From the NCBI RefSeq assembly GCF_963576675.1, contig NC_088915.1, positions 31,091,501 through 31,155,500 of the forward strand: a DNA stretch of 64,000 nucleotides, written 5' to 3'. This stretch comes from Euphorbia lathyris. Lineage: Eukaryota; Streptophyta; Magnoliopsida; Malpighiales; Euphorbiaceae. Below, piece by piece: positions 1 through 11,698 of the stretch. Below the pieces are notes generated by a model. The model saw only the letters and a program-made list of their open reading frames with translations, was not told the origin of the DNA and did not search any database. How positions within the stretch are numbered: the stretch's first letter is position 1; each line of letters starts with the position of its first letter. The position numbers and the translations under genes are program-made.

Positions 1-4
1 AGTA

Positions 5-1930
5 ATGGTTAGAGGAAATCAAAAAGTTGCTCATGAGACGTATTCGGCATCCTTGATGATTCACCCACAGTCTAAAGATGAGGAAGAAGAGGAACTTGTC
101 ACCATGGCTCTGGGTGAAACAGAGATGTACCTTATGGCGGATGAGAAGCAGGTACGAATTGCTAAAGGGCTAAAAGGTGAGATTAAAGAGGCTATTACAA
201 AGGTTCTCCATGAGTCAGAAGATGTCTTTGCTTGGAAGGATGAGATCCTCCCATGGATTAATCCAGATGTGATCACTCATAAGCTCAATATTGCCGAGGA
301 CGCAGTCCCAATAGCACAAAATCGGAGGAATCATGGTCCTGAAAGATAGAAAGTAATAAAAGAGGAGATTGCAAAGCTTAAGAAGGCGGACGCCATCGAA
401 GAAGTACTTTACACACAATGGCTGGCGAATGTGGTGCTAGTCAAAAAGGCAGGCGGGTCATACCGCATGTGTATTGACTTCACCGATCTCAACAAAGCTT
501 GTCCCAAAGACAACTACCCTCTGTCGTGTATTGATATTCTAGTAGATGGGACCGCGGGACACGCCATGTATTCCTTCACTGATGTAAAGTCGAGTTATCA
601 CCAGATCCCGATAGAGCCTTCTGACAGAATCAAAACTTCGTTCGTGACTCACCAAGCCACCTACTGCTTCAAGGTCATGCCTTTTGGGCTTAAAAATGCA
701 GGGGCTACCTATCAACGGATGATGAACAAAATATTCGAAGAGAGCAAAGGTAATAACTTTTCTGTCTATGTGGATGATATGATCATCAAAAGTTCCACTG
801 TGGAAAAGCACGCAGATGATATAAGAGAGATCCTAGGTGTACTCCGACATCACAACATTAAACTGAATCCAGAGAAATGTACCTTTGGGGCGACATATGG
901 AAAATTCTTGGGATTCATGATCAGCCAGAAAGGAGTGAGTCCAAATCCGGATAAAGTTAAAGCAGTCCTGGATATGAAAAAACCACAGAACATCAGAGAG
1001 GTGCAACGTCTGAATGGGCGTATCGTGGCCTTAGGCAGGTTCATCTCATGTTCGGCTCGCAGATGTCAACCCTTCTATGAGGTAATCAAAAAACAAAAGA
1101 CATTTGAGTGGAATGAGGGCTGTAGGCAAGCCTTCGAAGGGATCAAGCGATTTCTCACGGAACCACCTCTAATGAGTAAGCCCCTGAAAGGTGAGAATCT
1201 CTACATGTATGTTTCAGTTACAGATAAAGTTGTTTGCACAGTCATGATCAGGGAAGAGGATGGACAGCAGTATCTAATCTATTATGTGAGTAAAGTGTTA
1301 AAAGACGCCGAGACCCGATACTCCAAATTAGATAAAATGGCACTGGTCGTTGTCACCACATCAATACGCCTCAGGCCCTACTTTCAGGCACATACTGTCA
1401 TAGTCCGCACCAGCATACCCATGAGGAAAGTATTGCAAAAGACAGAAACCTCGGGGAGATTGATGGAGTGGGCGATTCGCTTAGGCGAATTTGATGTTCG
1501 TTACGAAAGTCGATCTGCTCTGAAAAGTCAAGTCTTGGCAGAATTTGTGAATGAATTCACTGAAGAAGGTATGAATCTCCCCAAATCTAAGGTCCAGGAA
1601 TGGACGATGTATACAGATGGGGCTTCTTCGGCAGAAGGCGCAGGAATAGGCATCGTGATCAAAGGTCCCCAATATATAAAACTGCATTACGCAGCAAAAT
1701 TGGATTTCCTCGCGACCAATAATGCAGCGAAGTATGAGGCCTTAATATTGGGACTACGCCTGTTGAAGGAAATCACTCACGAGCGGATCATAATCTACAG
1801 TGATTCCAAATTAATGGTCAACCAGGTAATCAAAAATTTTGAGGTGAAAGATGACATTCTGGCCAAATATGTTGAAGAGGTTAAGAAATTGCTGAACCAC
1901 CTCGAAACCAAAAAACCAAGTGGGAACTGA
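5..1930 (+). pseudogene. Gypsy pol: reverse transcriptase and RNase H, decayed
   Basis: The frame from 5 to 1930 is open except for a TAG at 347-349. The first 115 codons are the usual linker before the RT. The RT follows, with RMCIDFTDLNKACPKDNYPL near 470-530, the catalytic YVDDM box near 767-781, and the thumb and connection region after it. An RNase H domain begins near 1600 (MYTDGASS, then AAKYEAL and IYSDSK), which supplies the acidic residues of the active site. The frame closes at 1928-1930, just after an A-rich run at about 1909-1914. The rest of the domain continues in another frame, so a one-base slip is likely there. In the living element this part would copy genomic RNA to cDNA in cytoplasmic particles. 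Confidence 0.88.
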
Positions 1931-1977
1931 TCCATGTTCCCCGAGGATCTAACACCGAGGCCGGTCACCTAGCTAAA

Positions 1978-3331
1978 ATGGCTTCAAGCAATGAGCATTG
2001 GGCGGATCTGCAGTGCCCGTTCAAGGTCAAGACAGCATCGGCATTCGCCTTAGAGGAGGTATCCTTACTTGCATCCGTCGAAAGTGATTGGAGGTCACCT
2101 ATTCGCCAGTACCTGATAGATGGCACCCTGTCACAGGACAAAGAAGAAGCTCGACGGACGGTAAGGAAGGCCGCCTATTTCTCCGTGATAAATGATTGCT
2201 TATACAGAAACTCTTTTGGCCACCCCTGGTTAAAATGCATCGTGACAGAAGAGGGACAATAGATCCTCAAAGAGTTGCATGAAGGCACATGTGGAGCCCA
2301 TGAGGCGTCTGCCTCCATCTTGAAGAAATCCAGGTTAGCAGGATTTTATTGGCCCACAGCAGAACTTGATGTCCAAAAGTTAGTGGAGACTTGTCATAAT
2401 TGCCAGGTGCATGCAAATGAATCCCACGCAGCTAAACACCTTCAAAGGCCCATCATCGAAGGTCGACCCTTTGCAGTTTGGGGAATTGATATCGTTGGTC
2501 CCTTTCCTCCTACCAAAAGACAAAGAAAGTATGTGGTGGTGGCTGTGGATCATTTTACCAAATGGGTAGAGGCCGAAGCTGTCTCCTCTATCAACGTCGA
2601 ACGAATGGTGGAGTTCGTCAAAGATAATATCGTTGGAAGGTACGGGGTTCCCCACATGATTATCACTGATAATGGGACGCAATTCAATTATGGAGAGTTC
2701 AAAACTTTCTGTGAAAAGCTGGGTATTCAAAACAGGTTCGCCTCAGTTTATTATCCCCAATCTAATGGGATGACCGAGGTTACAAATCGGACGATCATTA
2801 AAGGAATAAAGAAAAGGTTGGGAGAGCATGATAAAAAAATGGGCGGATCAGTTAATGAACGTCCTATGGGCATACCGGACCACTCCACGAACGGCCACGG
2901 GCGAGACACCATTCGCGCTTTCTCACGACATGGAAGCTGTAATCCCTGTTGAAATACAGGTCCCCAGTGACAGAGTTGCATTCTATTATGAGGATGAAAA
3001 TGGCCAAAGGTTGAAAGAAAGTCTCGATCAAGTGGAGGAGAAAAGAGAGAAGGCGTATGTACGTATGGTAGCCTATAAGCAACGGATCGCAGCTTATCAT
3101 GATAAAAATGCAAAGCTTGTAAGTCTGAATGTAGGAGATCTCGTGCTCCGAAAGGCGGATAAAATCCAATCTGTGGAAGGAAGAGGAAAGCTGGGGATCA
3201 CCTGGACAGGTCCATACAGAATAATCACCAAGATTGGGTCCGCCACGTTTAAAATTCAAGACATGGAGGGGAACACACTGCCGCGTACATGGAACATCCA
3301 GAACCTCCGTAAATATTTCATCAAAAAATAG
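1978..3331 (+). pseudogene. Gypsy pol: integrase, decayed
   Basis: This continues the polyprotein in the next frame. A TAG interrupts it at 2260-2262. After that comes the HHCC zinc finger (His residues in LHEGTCGAHE near 2273-2303, Cys pair in CHNC near 2394-2405). The DDE core follows: GIDIVGPF near 2482, IITDNGTQF near 2659 and YYPQSNGMTEV near 2752, which supply the two aspartates and the glutamate. A frameshift in an A7 run near 2831-2837 moves the C-terminal part to another frame (2828-3331, WADQLMNVLWAYRTTPRT onward). The tail ends in the common Gypsy pattern of a beta-rich domain (LGITWTGPYRI, TWNIQNLRKYF). No chromodomain is evident after it. Confidence 0.87.
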
Positions 3332-3962
3332 AATGTAATCAAGGTCTTGAGTACTCTTTTTCCTTTAGTAAGTTTTTATCCCATGAGGTTTTTCTTATTA
3401 AAGGTTTTAATGAGGCTCACATGTAATATGGCACATCGCCATTCAATAAAAAGCAACTTTTGTCCTATCAATTCTTTTTTAAGTATTTTCTTGTAGCAAT
3501 ATAAATATTCCAGATTAAAAAAGAAGGGGGGGGGGGGCCAACAAACGCATTCCCACACATAGGATAATGCTTTCTCCTCAAAGATAGGAGAACAATCTCA
3601 ACGGTGGATCTATCTACCTCAAAGATAGGAAACAAATTGATCCTCGTCAGAGATAGAGTTAAAACATTTCTCAGACGTGAGATCTTTACACTCTCATACA
3701 CTCTTTCTAAAAAAGAGTCCAAAGTCCTAGTGGCGGATCGATTCACCTCAAAGACAGGAAGCCAATCGATCGCCTAAGGCAGCTTAACTTCCTCTAAAGG
3801 AATAAAAGCTCCAAGCCTTCACAAAGGCTCACACTCTGAAGTATGGCTGGCCACCTACTTCAATTCAATCCTAAAACCTATAGATTTACTTGTTGAAAAA
3901 CATAAAGCGTAAAGTAAATGGTTATAGCAAGGATTAAAAATTGTACTTAGTTTTACAAATAA
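3332..3962 (+). other. Post-integrase spacer of the Gypsy element
   Basis: No coding capacity is visible. A purine run at 3517-3537 ends in thirteen G residues; it resembles a polypurine tract, but no LTR follows it. Between 3570 and 3780 a degenerate motif of the form CTCAAAGATAGGA occurs three times (near 3578, 3617 and 3750). Imperfect tandem repeats in this spacer are common in Tat-group elements. Confidence 0.45.
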
Positions 3963-4376
3963 CTAAGCATCTAAAGGAACATCCTCTTTAGCATCTTTTA
4001 CACCAGATGCGCCCTCTAGTGGGGCTTCCTTCTCTACAGAAACAGTACCCTCCTGAGGAATGGTACAATCAGTTATCAGCTCCTTACTCTTATCACCCGC
4101 CTTCTGAGACACTTCAGCAAGGTCCTCTGGTTCAAGATCGACAAGGGGTTTACTCTCTTCGGCGGATCCACTCATCACTTTGCGAATGTGATCACGGATG
4201 TAATCCTTGACGTTTGGAATTTTGCGATACTTAAGGCAAACCTCCACGTCAGGAACCACGTACTCCGGATCAGTAAAATCAATCTCAGGATGAGCAAGTT
4301 GGACATACGCCATGATCCACTCGTCATAATAGTAAGCTCGTTCCCCTGCCAGGATCTCCGTGTCGAGTAAGGCAGC

Positions 4377-5949
4377 TGTCACGTCCGTGACTAAATTTCG
4401 AGAATTTATATTTTGATATTAGTATATATGATAATTATTAGGTGTATGATTTTTATTTGGTGTTATAGAAAAAGTTTGGAGTTAATTTGAGGATTTTAGG
4501 TGTAAATTAAAAGTTTAGAATAATTTTTAAAAGATTATATAAAGATGGAGGATCAAACGGGATTTTATCCAAATTTGGATATATGTTAAAACGGATTCAG
4601 AGATGATGCTCATCATCTTTATTTTCTTTTTCTTTTTTCTTTTCATTCTCTGCCTCTTCGTGTTCTTTGCCGTTCCTGAACCGTTTTTCCACCGTTTCTT
4701 TGATTTACGGAGATTCGACCATCCGAATCATTTGAAATTGGAACCATAGTATCCTTATACATAGATCTAAGTCCTAGCCGAAGAGTTTTTGAGTTTCGGT
4801 AGTGTTTGGAGGGAAATGACTTAGACAGAGTTTAGAGGCGAATTGAACGGGTTTGTGGTTTTCAATTAGTAGCCAAGGTAAGTAACTATCAACTATATTT
4901 TGAGTTTTATTTATATGGATTTATTTATATCAAAGAATTTTCAGAAATTGATATTTTCGGGTTAAACCAAAATCCAAAAAAATATATATAATCTTGTATT
5001 CATTCTTGAGTTCAAAACTCAAAACCTTATACAATATTGTAATCAAATAAGTGTTTTATCAAACCAACTCGTATTTAATCAAACGTAAAACCTTATATCA
5101 AAATCAATCATAACCGAAAACATAATCCAAATGAACTTAAAACATTGTATCCATTCTCGAGTTTCTCCCCTTAAGTATCAATCCATAACCACATATATAA
5201 GCGAGACGTCTCTTAACATTGCCTATCCCATATGGTCTTACCCGACACTTCTTTGCCATACCCAATAGGTCTTTCAAACTGTGTACACAGGCCAAGTCCC
5301 TCACTGAACATGGTCTTCAAATATGGAACCACCGATCCGGATAGCTCTCGATGGATATAAAATCATAAAATCATAACGTGCTCAAATATCCTTTCACAAT
5401 CAAATTCCAAACTATTTCATAACCAAAAATCATTTGGCTTCAATTAGCCCTTTTATATGATAAAAATCATATTTGGACTTCAATCCAAAATAATAACAAT
5501 AATAACCGCAACAGATTTCTCAATCCAAGCACAATTCGTAAGAAACCATCAAATTCATTTTGTTCAATATAGATTTATATTGAAACCCAAAACATATATG
5601 TATATATGTAAATCAACCAAATTAAGCCTTAAATCAACATAATCAAGTAAAATCTGAAATTCATATAGAAGCATAGTGAATAGCTTCATTTGAACCATAA
5701 TTTCACAATAAAAAGCAAAATCGTGAAAAACCCCATTTTTATAAAATTCCTGCATAACCCGAAAATATCAATTTCTGAAAATTTTCTTACGAATTGTGCT
5801 TGGATTGAGAAATCTGATGCGGTTATTATTGTTATTATTTTGGATTGAAGTCCAAATATGATTTTTATCATATAAAAGGGCTAATTGAAGCCAAATGATT
5901 TTTGGTTATGCCCGATGCCGATTGAGGTCATTTAGGGTCGGGTGTGACA
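4377..5949 (-). mobile_element. Solo LTR, 1573 bp, inside the antisense gene
   Basis: Read on the minus strand it begins TGTCACACCCGACCC and ends CGGACGTGACA, so the ends are TG and CA with a short inverted repeat. This start is common among plant Gypsy LTRs. The flanks on the plus strand are GCAGC at 4372-4376 and GCAGC at 5950-5954, a 5 bp target duplication. Taking out the element plus one copy leaves exon 4 of the antisense gene in frame. No internal coding region is present, so this is a solo LTR left by recombination between two LTRs. The family is different from the host element. Confidence 0.8.
5418..5910. repeat. Long inverted repeat inside the solo LTR
   Basis: The segments 5418-5545 and 5783-5910 are reverse complements over 128 bp with very few mismatches by eye (one near the AACAGA/TCTGAT position). 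They are separated by 237 bp. A shorter inverted match links about 4930-4963 with 5757-5787. The high arm identity suggests a recent inversion-duplication or gene conversion inside the LTR, and the RNA would fold into a long hairpin. Confidence 0.8.
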
Positions 5950-8046
5950 GCAGCCTTATGCTCTTCAGCATCCGCATCTATCTTCTCCTTCAATCTAAGG
6001 ATCTCAGCATCCTTACTCTCATTTAGGGCAACAGCGGAAGCATCATTCGCATTGGCAACAGCGACCTCCTTCTCCAACCTTTCTATGGTTGCCTTGTCCT
6101 CCACTCCTTGAAGGAGATCCGCTTCCATAGCACGCATGCGGGTATACACCTATCAAGGCAAAAGTCAATTCTAAACAAAAGAATAACAGCAAACTCTCCC
6201 TCAAGAAGATCACTCTTTCATCCAAAAATGCAAAAAGAGATAGAAGAAACTTACCGTAAGAAGCTCTGTTTTCCCCATCTGGACATGGGCGGATCCCGGG
6301 ATCTTATTTTGACTCTCCCGTACCTCACCAAGTTGGCCAAGAGCTTCGTCCAGATCATTGATGACGGATTCATTCCTTAGAGATCCTTTGTCACCATATT
6401 TGGCGGACCAGTAACCTCCTAAGTCCGGCTTCACCAACTATGCAAGCATTAAAAAGCAGAGAATAAGATCCAGGTAAAAGAAGAGAAAATGATAAAATAG
6501 ACGCACCTCTTCAAGCCTCGCCATTGGTTTCTCGGCTCTTATGGCATCCGCCAGTAGCTTCCCTCCACTGCTAGACACAGACTTCTTTTTCTTTGGAAGA
6601 GGAGGATCAACCAAATCGCTGGCAGGACGTTTCTCAGCACTCTTGTGAGGATCCGCTACCTGCCCCTTCTTTCGAGCCTCTTCCTCCTTCTGTTTCTTGC
6701 GTATCTCTACAAGGGCGCGACTGGCCTCAGACAAACCCCTGACAAGGGAACAATAAAATAATCAAGGTTCAAGGAAAAACAAAGGTAAGTTGTGTAAACT
6801 TCACGTAAGAGATCTTGTCCCCTTCCCGGCAGATCAAGGGAATGTCATTCATCATAAAGTCCAAGGCATCAGCGTATGTCCAGGCATCCGCCCTGATACT
6901 TTTCAGGATATCCGCCACTTCCTCGTCACTGTCTGTCAATATACGCATGTCTCCAGCCATATGCAAAGGTTTGGCATTCCAAACCAAAGGAAATCCTAGA
7001 GATTCGCCCTCTCTTATCTTTACAAAGAAAAATCTTTCGTCCCAAAGATGGACATTTGACATCTTACCGCAGAAGGGCGAATAAGTTTTGAATTTAGCGA
7101 AAGTGAGGAAAGATTCGGCCTTTCGCTTCGTTGGTTTATGAAGAGACCGAAAGACACGAGGGTTACATACTATCCCTAAGTTCGAAGCCAAATAACAATC
7201 CAGAGCCAGATCTAACCAACCATTCGGATGCAGCTGGCAAACAGTGATCCCAAAGTATGCCAAGATGTCCGCCATCATCTTAGGAAGAGGAAGCCAGAAC
7301 CCTCTTTCTACATGACAACTGTACACAGACAAATATCCACTTGGCGGATAGGCGGGTCGCTGATGAGCAGCCGCCAACTTGGTCTCATAATTCTTAATCC
7401 ACGAAAAGCGATCCGCCAGATTCGCTAGATCCGCGGCGCTCATACGAGACAGAGTGGACTCCGCATGTGGCGCCTTTTTCCTGGACGGAGCTGAAGAAGA
7501 AGCCTCCATCCCAGAAAACTGTCTAGAACCTATTGCCGGAGTAATACAAGAAACGGCGATGGGAAGATTCTGAATCCTACCTAAACGAGTTCTATAGTTA
7601 CTAGACACCGAGTTACACAACTCGGCTAGGTCGCAACTAGGAGTACCTTCGGAAGAATCAGAATTTTCCGAAGAAGTAGTCCAGCTAATTTCAGTTTCAG
7701 AAGAAGTGGTGAAATTAAACAGTCCGAAAGTAGACTCAGAAGAAGAAGAAGAACTCCTAAACATTCAGAAAACAGAGCAAAAGGATTCACTTACATGAGA
7801 GTTAAAGGCTTTGAGGATTCTGAAACTCCGAAAAAGCTCTGTAAAAAGCTCAAAGGAAGACGAAAGGGAAAGACGTGAATGAAGAAGAAAGAGAAAAGGG
7901 AAGGGGAAGAAGGTGTTTTCTCTTCCCTTGAGCAGCGCGCCTATGACACCTGTCACCCAACGTATGGCATTGAACAGAGTGGCCATCAATGCGAATCATC
8001 ATGGCGGCGCGTGAAGAAGCTCAAAAGCCCTAAAGGACTTTAAAGG

Positions 8047-8063
8047 AACTTTAGGGGGGCTTC
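8047..8063 (+). other. Polypurine tract before the 3' LTR
   Basis: The purine-rich stretch AACTTTAGGGGGG at 8047-8059 is followed four bases later by an LTR start (TGATAACATTGGG). This is the position expected for plus-strand priming. Confidence 0.6.
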
Positions 8064-8563
8064 TGATAACATTGGGATATTATCCGAGGGATCAAAGTAG
8101 ATATTTACCTAAACGACCAGGTATTGAACCGGTCAAAGAAGGCCATGGCGTATCAAGCAACGACATCCGATAGGCGGATCACCGAGGCTCTGCCACACGA
8201 GATCCGTAGTTAAACCTACGTTAGATTCGCCATCACCCTTCGATCCGCCAGCTGAGCAGCTGAGCCGATTCCTCAATAAAGGCAATTAATGAGCTATTAA
8301 TGAGCTAACAGACATACTTAAAGGAAACCAGTAACAGCCATTAATGGAGACTTTCTAGTTACTAAAGGTTACAACTTCATGACTATATATAGCTTGCATC
8401 TCAAGCTATCAAGGTACACATTCTCACAATCCTAGCAACCCTACTTTGTCAATTCAGTTTATCCCTCCATATTCTATACTGACTTTGGCATCGGAGCTTC
8501 CCCTCGTCGAACCCAACGAAGCCCCCACAGGGACGGAAGCTAAATTCTCCACTAGTCATCACA
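8064..8563 (+). mobile_element. 3' LTR of the Tat-like Gypsy element
   Basis: It starts TGATAACATTGGG directly after the polypurine tract. A TATA box (TATATATAG) lies near 8384, followed by the transcribed R-U5 part with a GGCATCGGAGC segment that recurs in the LTR-like blocks at 29.7 and 48.7 kb. The end is placed at a CA dinucleotide near 8563, uncertain by a few bases because the 5' LTR is not in the window for comparison. Confidence 0.65.
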
Positions 8564-8836
8564 TCTTAAAACAAATAAGATAACCGCAATACGTTTATCT
8601 TACTTTACTTTAAATAACACCATCCAAATAGGGGAGTAGGAGAATGGTGTGCAAAGTGTGCTACAGCACAGGCCCCCAAATTTAAAGGGCCTAATCTTTT
8701 TATTATACAACATTTAAGTAATTTTATTATTATTTATTATGTTCAAAATTAAGTGAATGTTACTTGTTCAGGAAATATCTAAAGCCTAATAGTTTAAAAG
8801 TTTCAAGGGGTCCAATTTTATTTGTTATTATTATTA

Positions 8837-9388
8837 GGGTAATTAATTTATTAGTCCCTATATTTTGATAAAACACACTGTTTAGTCCCTGTATTTTCAA
8901 AAACACATGATAAAGTCCCTTACCTTTTTCACGATGAACTGTTTAGTCCCTAACGTTTTTCTTGGTGAACTGTTTAGTCCCTGTCGTTAGACTCTCATGA
9001 AGATTTTGTTAGTCAATTTGGATTTGCGTTCTTCTTTTCCTTTCCTTTAAACTCTAATGCATCTGAAATCAACTTTCAGTGTTCTTCTTTTTTATTTTCT
9101 TCTTAATCGTTCAAATTCGTAAGCATTGGGTCTTTTTTTTTTCTTGTTCTCCATACAAATAGCTTCTTCTTTTAAATTGGATTTTCTCTTCTAAAGTTTG
9201 AAGGTAAATAGTAAAAGGTAATTTAGTCATTTCTGAAGTCATAAACGGTAAAAAAAATCTAACAAATAGAAGGAAGGACTAAACAGTTCATTGAAAAAAA
9301 GGTTAGGGACCTTACCATGTGTTTATGAAAATACAGGGACTAAACAGTGTGTTTTGTCAAAATATAGGGACTAATAAATTAATTACCC
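8837..9388. mobile_element. Mutator-type MITE, 552 bp
   Basis: The terminal inverted repeats are about 120 bp long. Both ends read GGGTAATTAATTTATTAGTC inward and continue with the TTTAGTCCCTGTATTTTC pattern. The flanks TTATTATTA at 8828-8836 and at 9389-9397 form a perfect 9 bp target duplication, typical of Mutator-like elements. There is no coding capacity. Confidence 0.85.
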
Positions 9389-9954
9389 TTATTATTATAC
9401 AATATCTAATTAAATTATTTTTGTTATATTTATTATGTCAAACCATAAAGTTAAAGTATTTTTGTGTTTTATTTTGTAGAAACAGTATTGTTATGTGTGA
9501 ATGTTTTAATTTTTTTCTAATGAATAAAGTCCAATTTTTTCATTTAGCACATGGCCCCGTAAATGTTTAAGACGGCCCTGCATCCAAACAATAAAGTAAT
9601 TTCAACTGTATATAATTTACCTAGCAAAAACAAAACTCTAGCCATTAAGAAAACTTTCAAGTTCTTCATCCAGATTTTGGGGGTTTCTTTCGGTTTTAGA
9701 CGGAATATACGTCATTCTTTACTTTGCTCGGATTTTTTTATTGAATAGTTTTTCAGATCAATCTAATAATATGGTAGGTTTGATAGTTTCTCTTTTATTT
9801 AAAGTTTTTTTTCCTTTCTTATATTTCTCCCTATGTGAGTGGTCGTGGTCTTTCTCCCTATATGAGTGTGTTGGAGACTAATTTTTAATTTAATTTTATG
9901 TAATTAAATAGCATAAGTTATAATTATAATATAAGTTGATAAAATAAAAAATCA
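9389..9954. other. No gene seen
   Basis: AT-rich DNA without a recognisable gene. A segment at about 9545-9592 reading toward GACGGCCCTG resembles one end of a hAT-type element that the MITE may have entered, but I found no matching left end. Confidence 0.35.
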
Positions 9955-10244
9955 TGCTATGGGTCTGAATAGCCGCAACCTTATCAGAGCTATTAAAAGG
10001 CTTAGCTCCTCTTTTCGAGTTTGTTGAGTTCAGTCACATTTTTAGAGAGCAGAACCGTGTTGCGGATCACTTGGCGGCGGCTGGCCATGAAGGGGTGTTA
10101 GGCGTTTCTACCATTACCGTCCCCCCTATCTCTCTCTCTCCTCTTCTCTTAGAAGACATGATTGGGGTTAGTTTCCCTAGGCTAATCCCTGTGTAGTTTA
10201 TTTTTTGTTCGTTTTTCCTTTCCTTTTCTACCAAAAAAAAAAAC
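9955..10244 (+). mobile_element. 5'-truncated L1 LINE, RNase H tail
   Basis: The plus strand encodes the last part of the RNase H domain of a plant L1 ORF2 (FSHIFREQNRVADHLAAAGH near 10030-10090), and ends FPRLIPV and TAG near 10196. The same C-terminus occurs in the L1 copies at 16.7 and 50.3 kb. A one-base frameshift lies near 10015. The element ends in a poly-A run at about 10231-10241. I found no clear target duplication. Confidence 0.8.
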
Positions 10245-11698
10245 AAAAGTAGAATATCTATTTTTAAGAAAACTCAAGCTGCCAATTTTGATAAATTTTT
10301 CAAGGCATCAAACGATGGAATTTTGGCATGAGGACACGAAATTCTGAAACCAGAAATACCAACGAATTTATGGACTACTAGTAGAGATAAAACAGACTTG
10401 TATCGAAGAAAATATAAAATTTTGAAGTTAGACTAGAAAACACAAAATTCAACTCCTGGATAACTATTTTAATGACATTTGTTATGCCATTTTCTTCAAC
10501 AAGGTTGCACGAATTTCATTTCTAATCTGCCAATTGAAGTAATGGGAGTGAGGTTAATTAAATTTAGGAGGTAATGTGGTTAATTGATGCTCAAAAACTC
10601 TATAAATAGAGCTTGAATTCTTCATTTTTAAAGACCAATAAAATCAAATCAACAAAAAAAACAATCAAAATCATTACTTATCTCCTCAATTTCGATTTTA
10701 TTGCCTTAATTCCATGTTCAAGTTTATATCTTTCAATTTTCAATTTTCAATTTCAGTTCAAAAGTTTAATTAATTTCATACTTTTCAATAATTATTTCTC
10801 CAATTTCAATCGATATAATTGATATCTGATCATTCGAACTCTTTATTTTGATCTCAATATACAATTCCTAATCATCGATTTAGATTTATCTTGCTTATCC
10901 AACAATTTGTCATTGTCATCTAAAACCTTAGCTTTAAGCACCAACTCACAAACTCAAACACTCAAATCATCGAGAACCAAGCTTTGTGCAATTATCGATT
11001 TCAAAATCAATATAATTCCCATCAAACAATTGTTCTGATAATCTATTTTCTAAAAATTATTCTGGCCGCCACAAGCCACTTTTCCCTGCAAAATCAATCC
11101 TAATCTCTTCATTGATATCCAAACTATAGATAGTAGTTTTTATTTCGTTCAAAACATCCTCCTGTAGACATTGTTTTGCTACCCAAAGTTTTACTAAAAA
11201 TCTGTTTTTCTGCACTCTAAAATGCCAGATTCGATCGGTCAACTGCAACAATTTCTTTTACCGACTTTACGACCTCTGATTTGCCTAATTTCGACTTCTA
11301 AATACTCTCTAGCAATCCAACTTCAACGTCAAATTTTTTATTTCCCAAATCCGAATACAAGTTATTTATTGCTCCAAATTTCACCAAACTTTGTTGCATT
11401 TTGTTGCTCTAAACTTTCAGATTCGACCACTCTTAAATCCAAAAAATTTATACTGTTTCAATCCCTAACATACCAACTTCGACCTTAAGCCTTCGTTTCG
11501 CCTAAACTCTTACAAAACCCGACTTTTTTAGCCATTTCCGTCCTTTGAAACATTTTTTTTAGCCATTTGAAACACCATATCTTTACATTTTTTTGCTTAA
11601 TCAATTCTATTTGAATTTTAATCTTCTTGCTTGATACATATTTTGTCATTGTTTCCCTTTATTTGTAATTTTTATTCCTCCATGAGATTCACGTTGTA
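10245..11698. other. No gene seen; possible promoter relic
   Basis: AT-rich and without a convincing coding region. A TATA-like box (TATAAATA) at 10601-10608 is followed by a C-rich and A-rich leader-like stretch. It could be a relic LTR promoter, but I cannot find its ends. Confidence 0.3.

Larger units (their letters stand above)
3963..7764 (-). pseudogene. Spliced antisense gene of the Tat-like element
   Basis: On the minus strand four exons can be read with GT-AG borders, in phase at the borders I could place: 7764-6805, about 6734-6507, 6437-6255, and 6149 down to 3963 interrupted by the solo LTR at 4377-5949. Donors include GTGAAG, GTGCGT and GTAAGT. The exon 2 acceptor is ambiguous (about 6725-6739). 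Exon 1 has a Ser-rich N-terminus and a region (LPKMMADILAYFGITVCQLH onward) resembling the putative gypsy-type transposon domain (Transposase_28 type). Exon 2 ends in a Lys/Glu-rich stretch, exon 4 has a probable coiled coil, and the C-terminus is acidic. The role is unknown. Antisense accessory ORFs are established in Tat elements; the splice model is my inference. Apart from the LTR, the exons are open. Confidence 0.68.
1..8563 (+). mobile_element. Ty3/Gypsy LTR retrotransposon, Tat-like, 3' portion
   Basis: From the window edge the + strand reads RT, RNase H and integrase in Ty3/Gypsy order. A long spacer follows that carries a spliced gene on the opposite strand, then a purine-rich tract, then an LTR with a TATA box. 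A long region between integrase and 3' LTR holding an antisense additional ORF is an established trait of the Tat group (Retand/Ogre relatives). I see no chromodomain after the integrase, which also argues against the chromovirus branch. The 5' LTR, primer binding site and gag lie outside the window. The copy is dead: the pol frame has stops and frameshifts and the antisense gene is split by a solo LTR. Lineage is inferred from architecture and not from a tree. Confidence 0.75.

Noticed and set aside
3517..3537. Purine run ending in G13 as the polypurine tract next to a 3' LTR
   Set aside because: No TG...CA block follows it. A better purine tract and LTR lie at 8047-8563, after the antisense gene.
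4387..5948. Alternative target duplication GTGAC for the solo LTR
   Set aside because: It also leaves an open frame, but then the element would not have TG and CA ends. The choice GCAGC gives canonical LTR termini.
9540..9595. hAT element end (GACGGCCCTG)
   Set aside because: No matching inverted left end or 8 bp duplication could be found.
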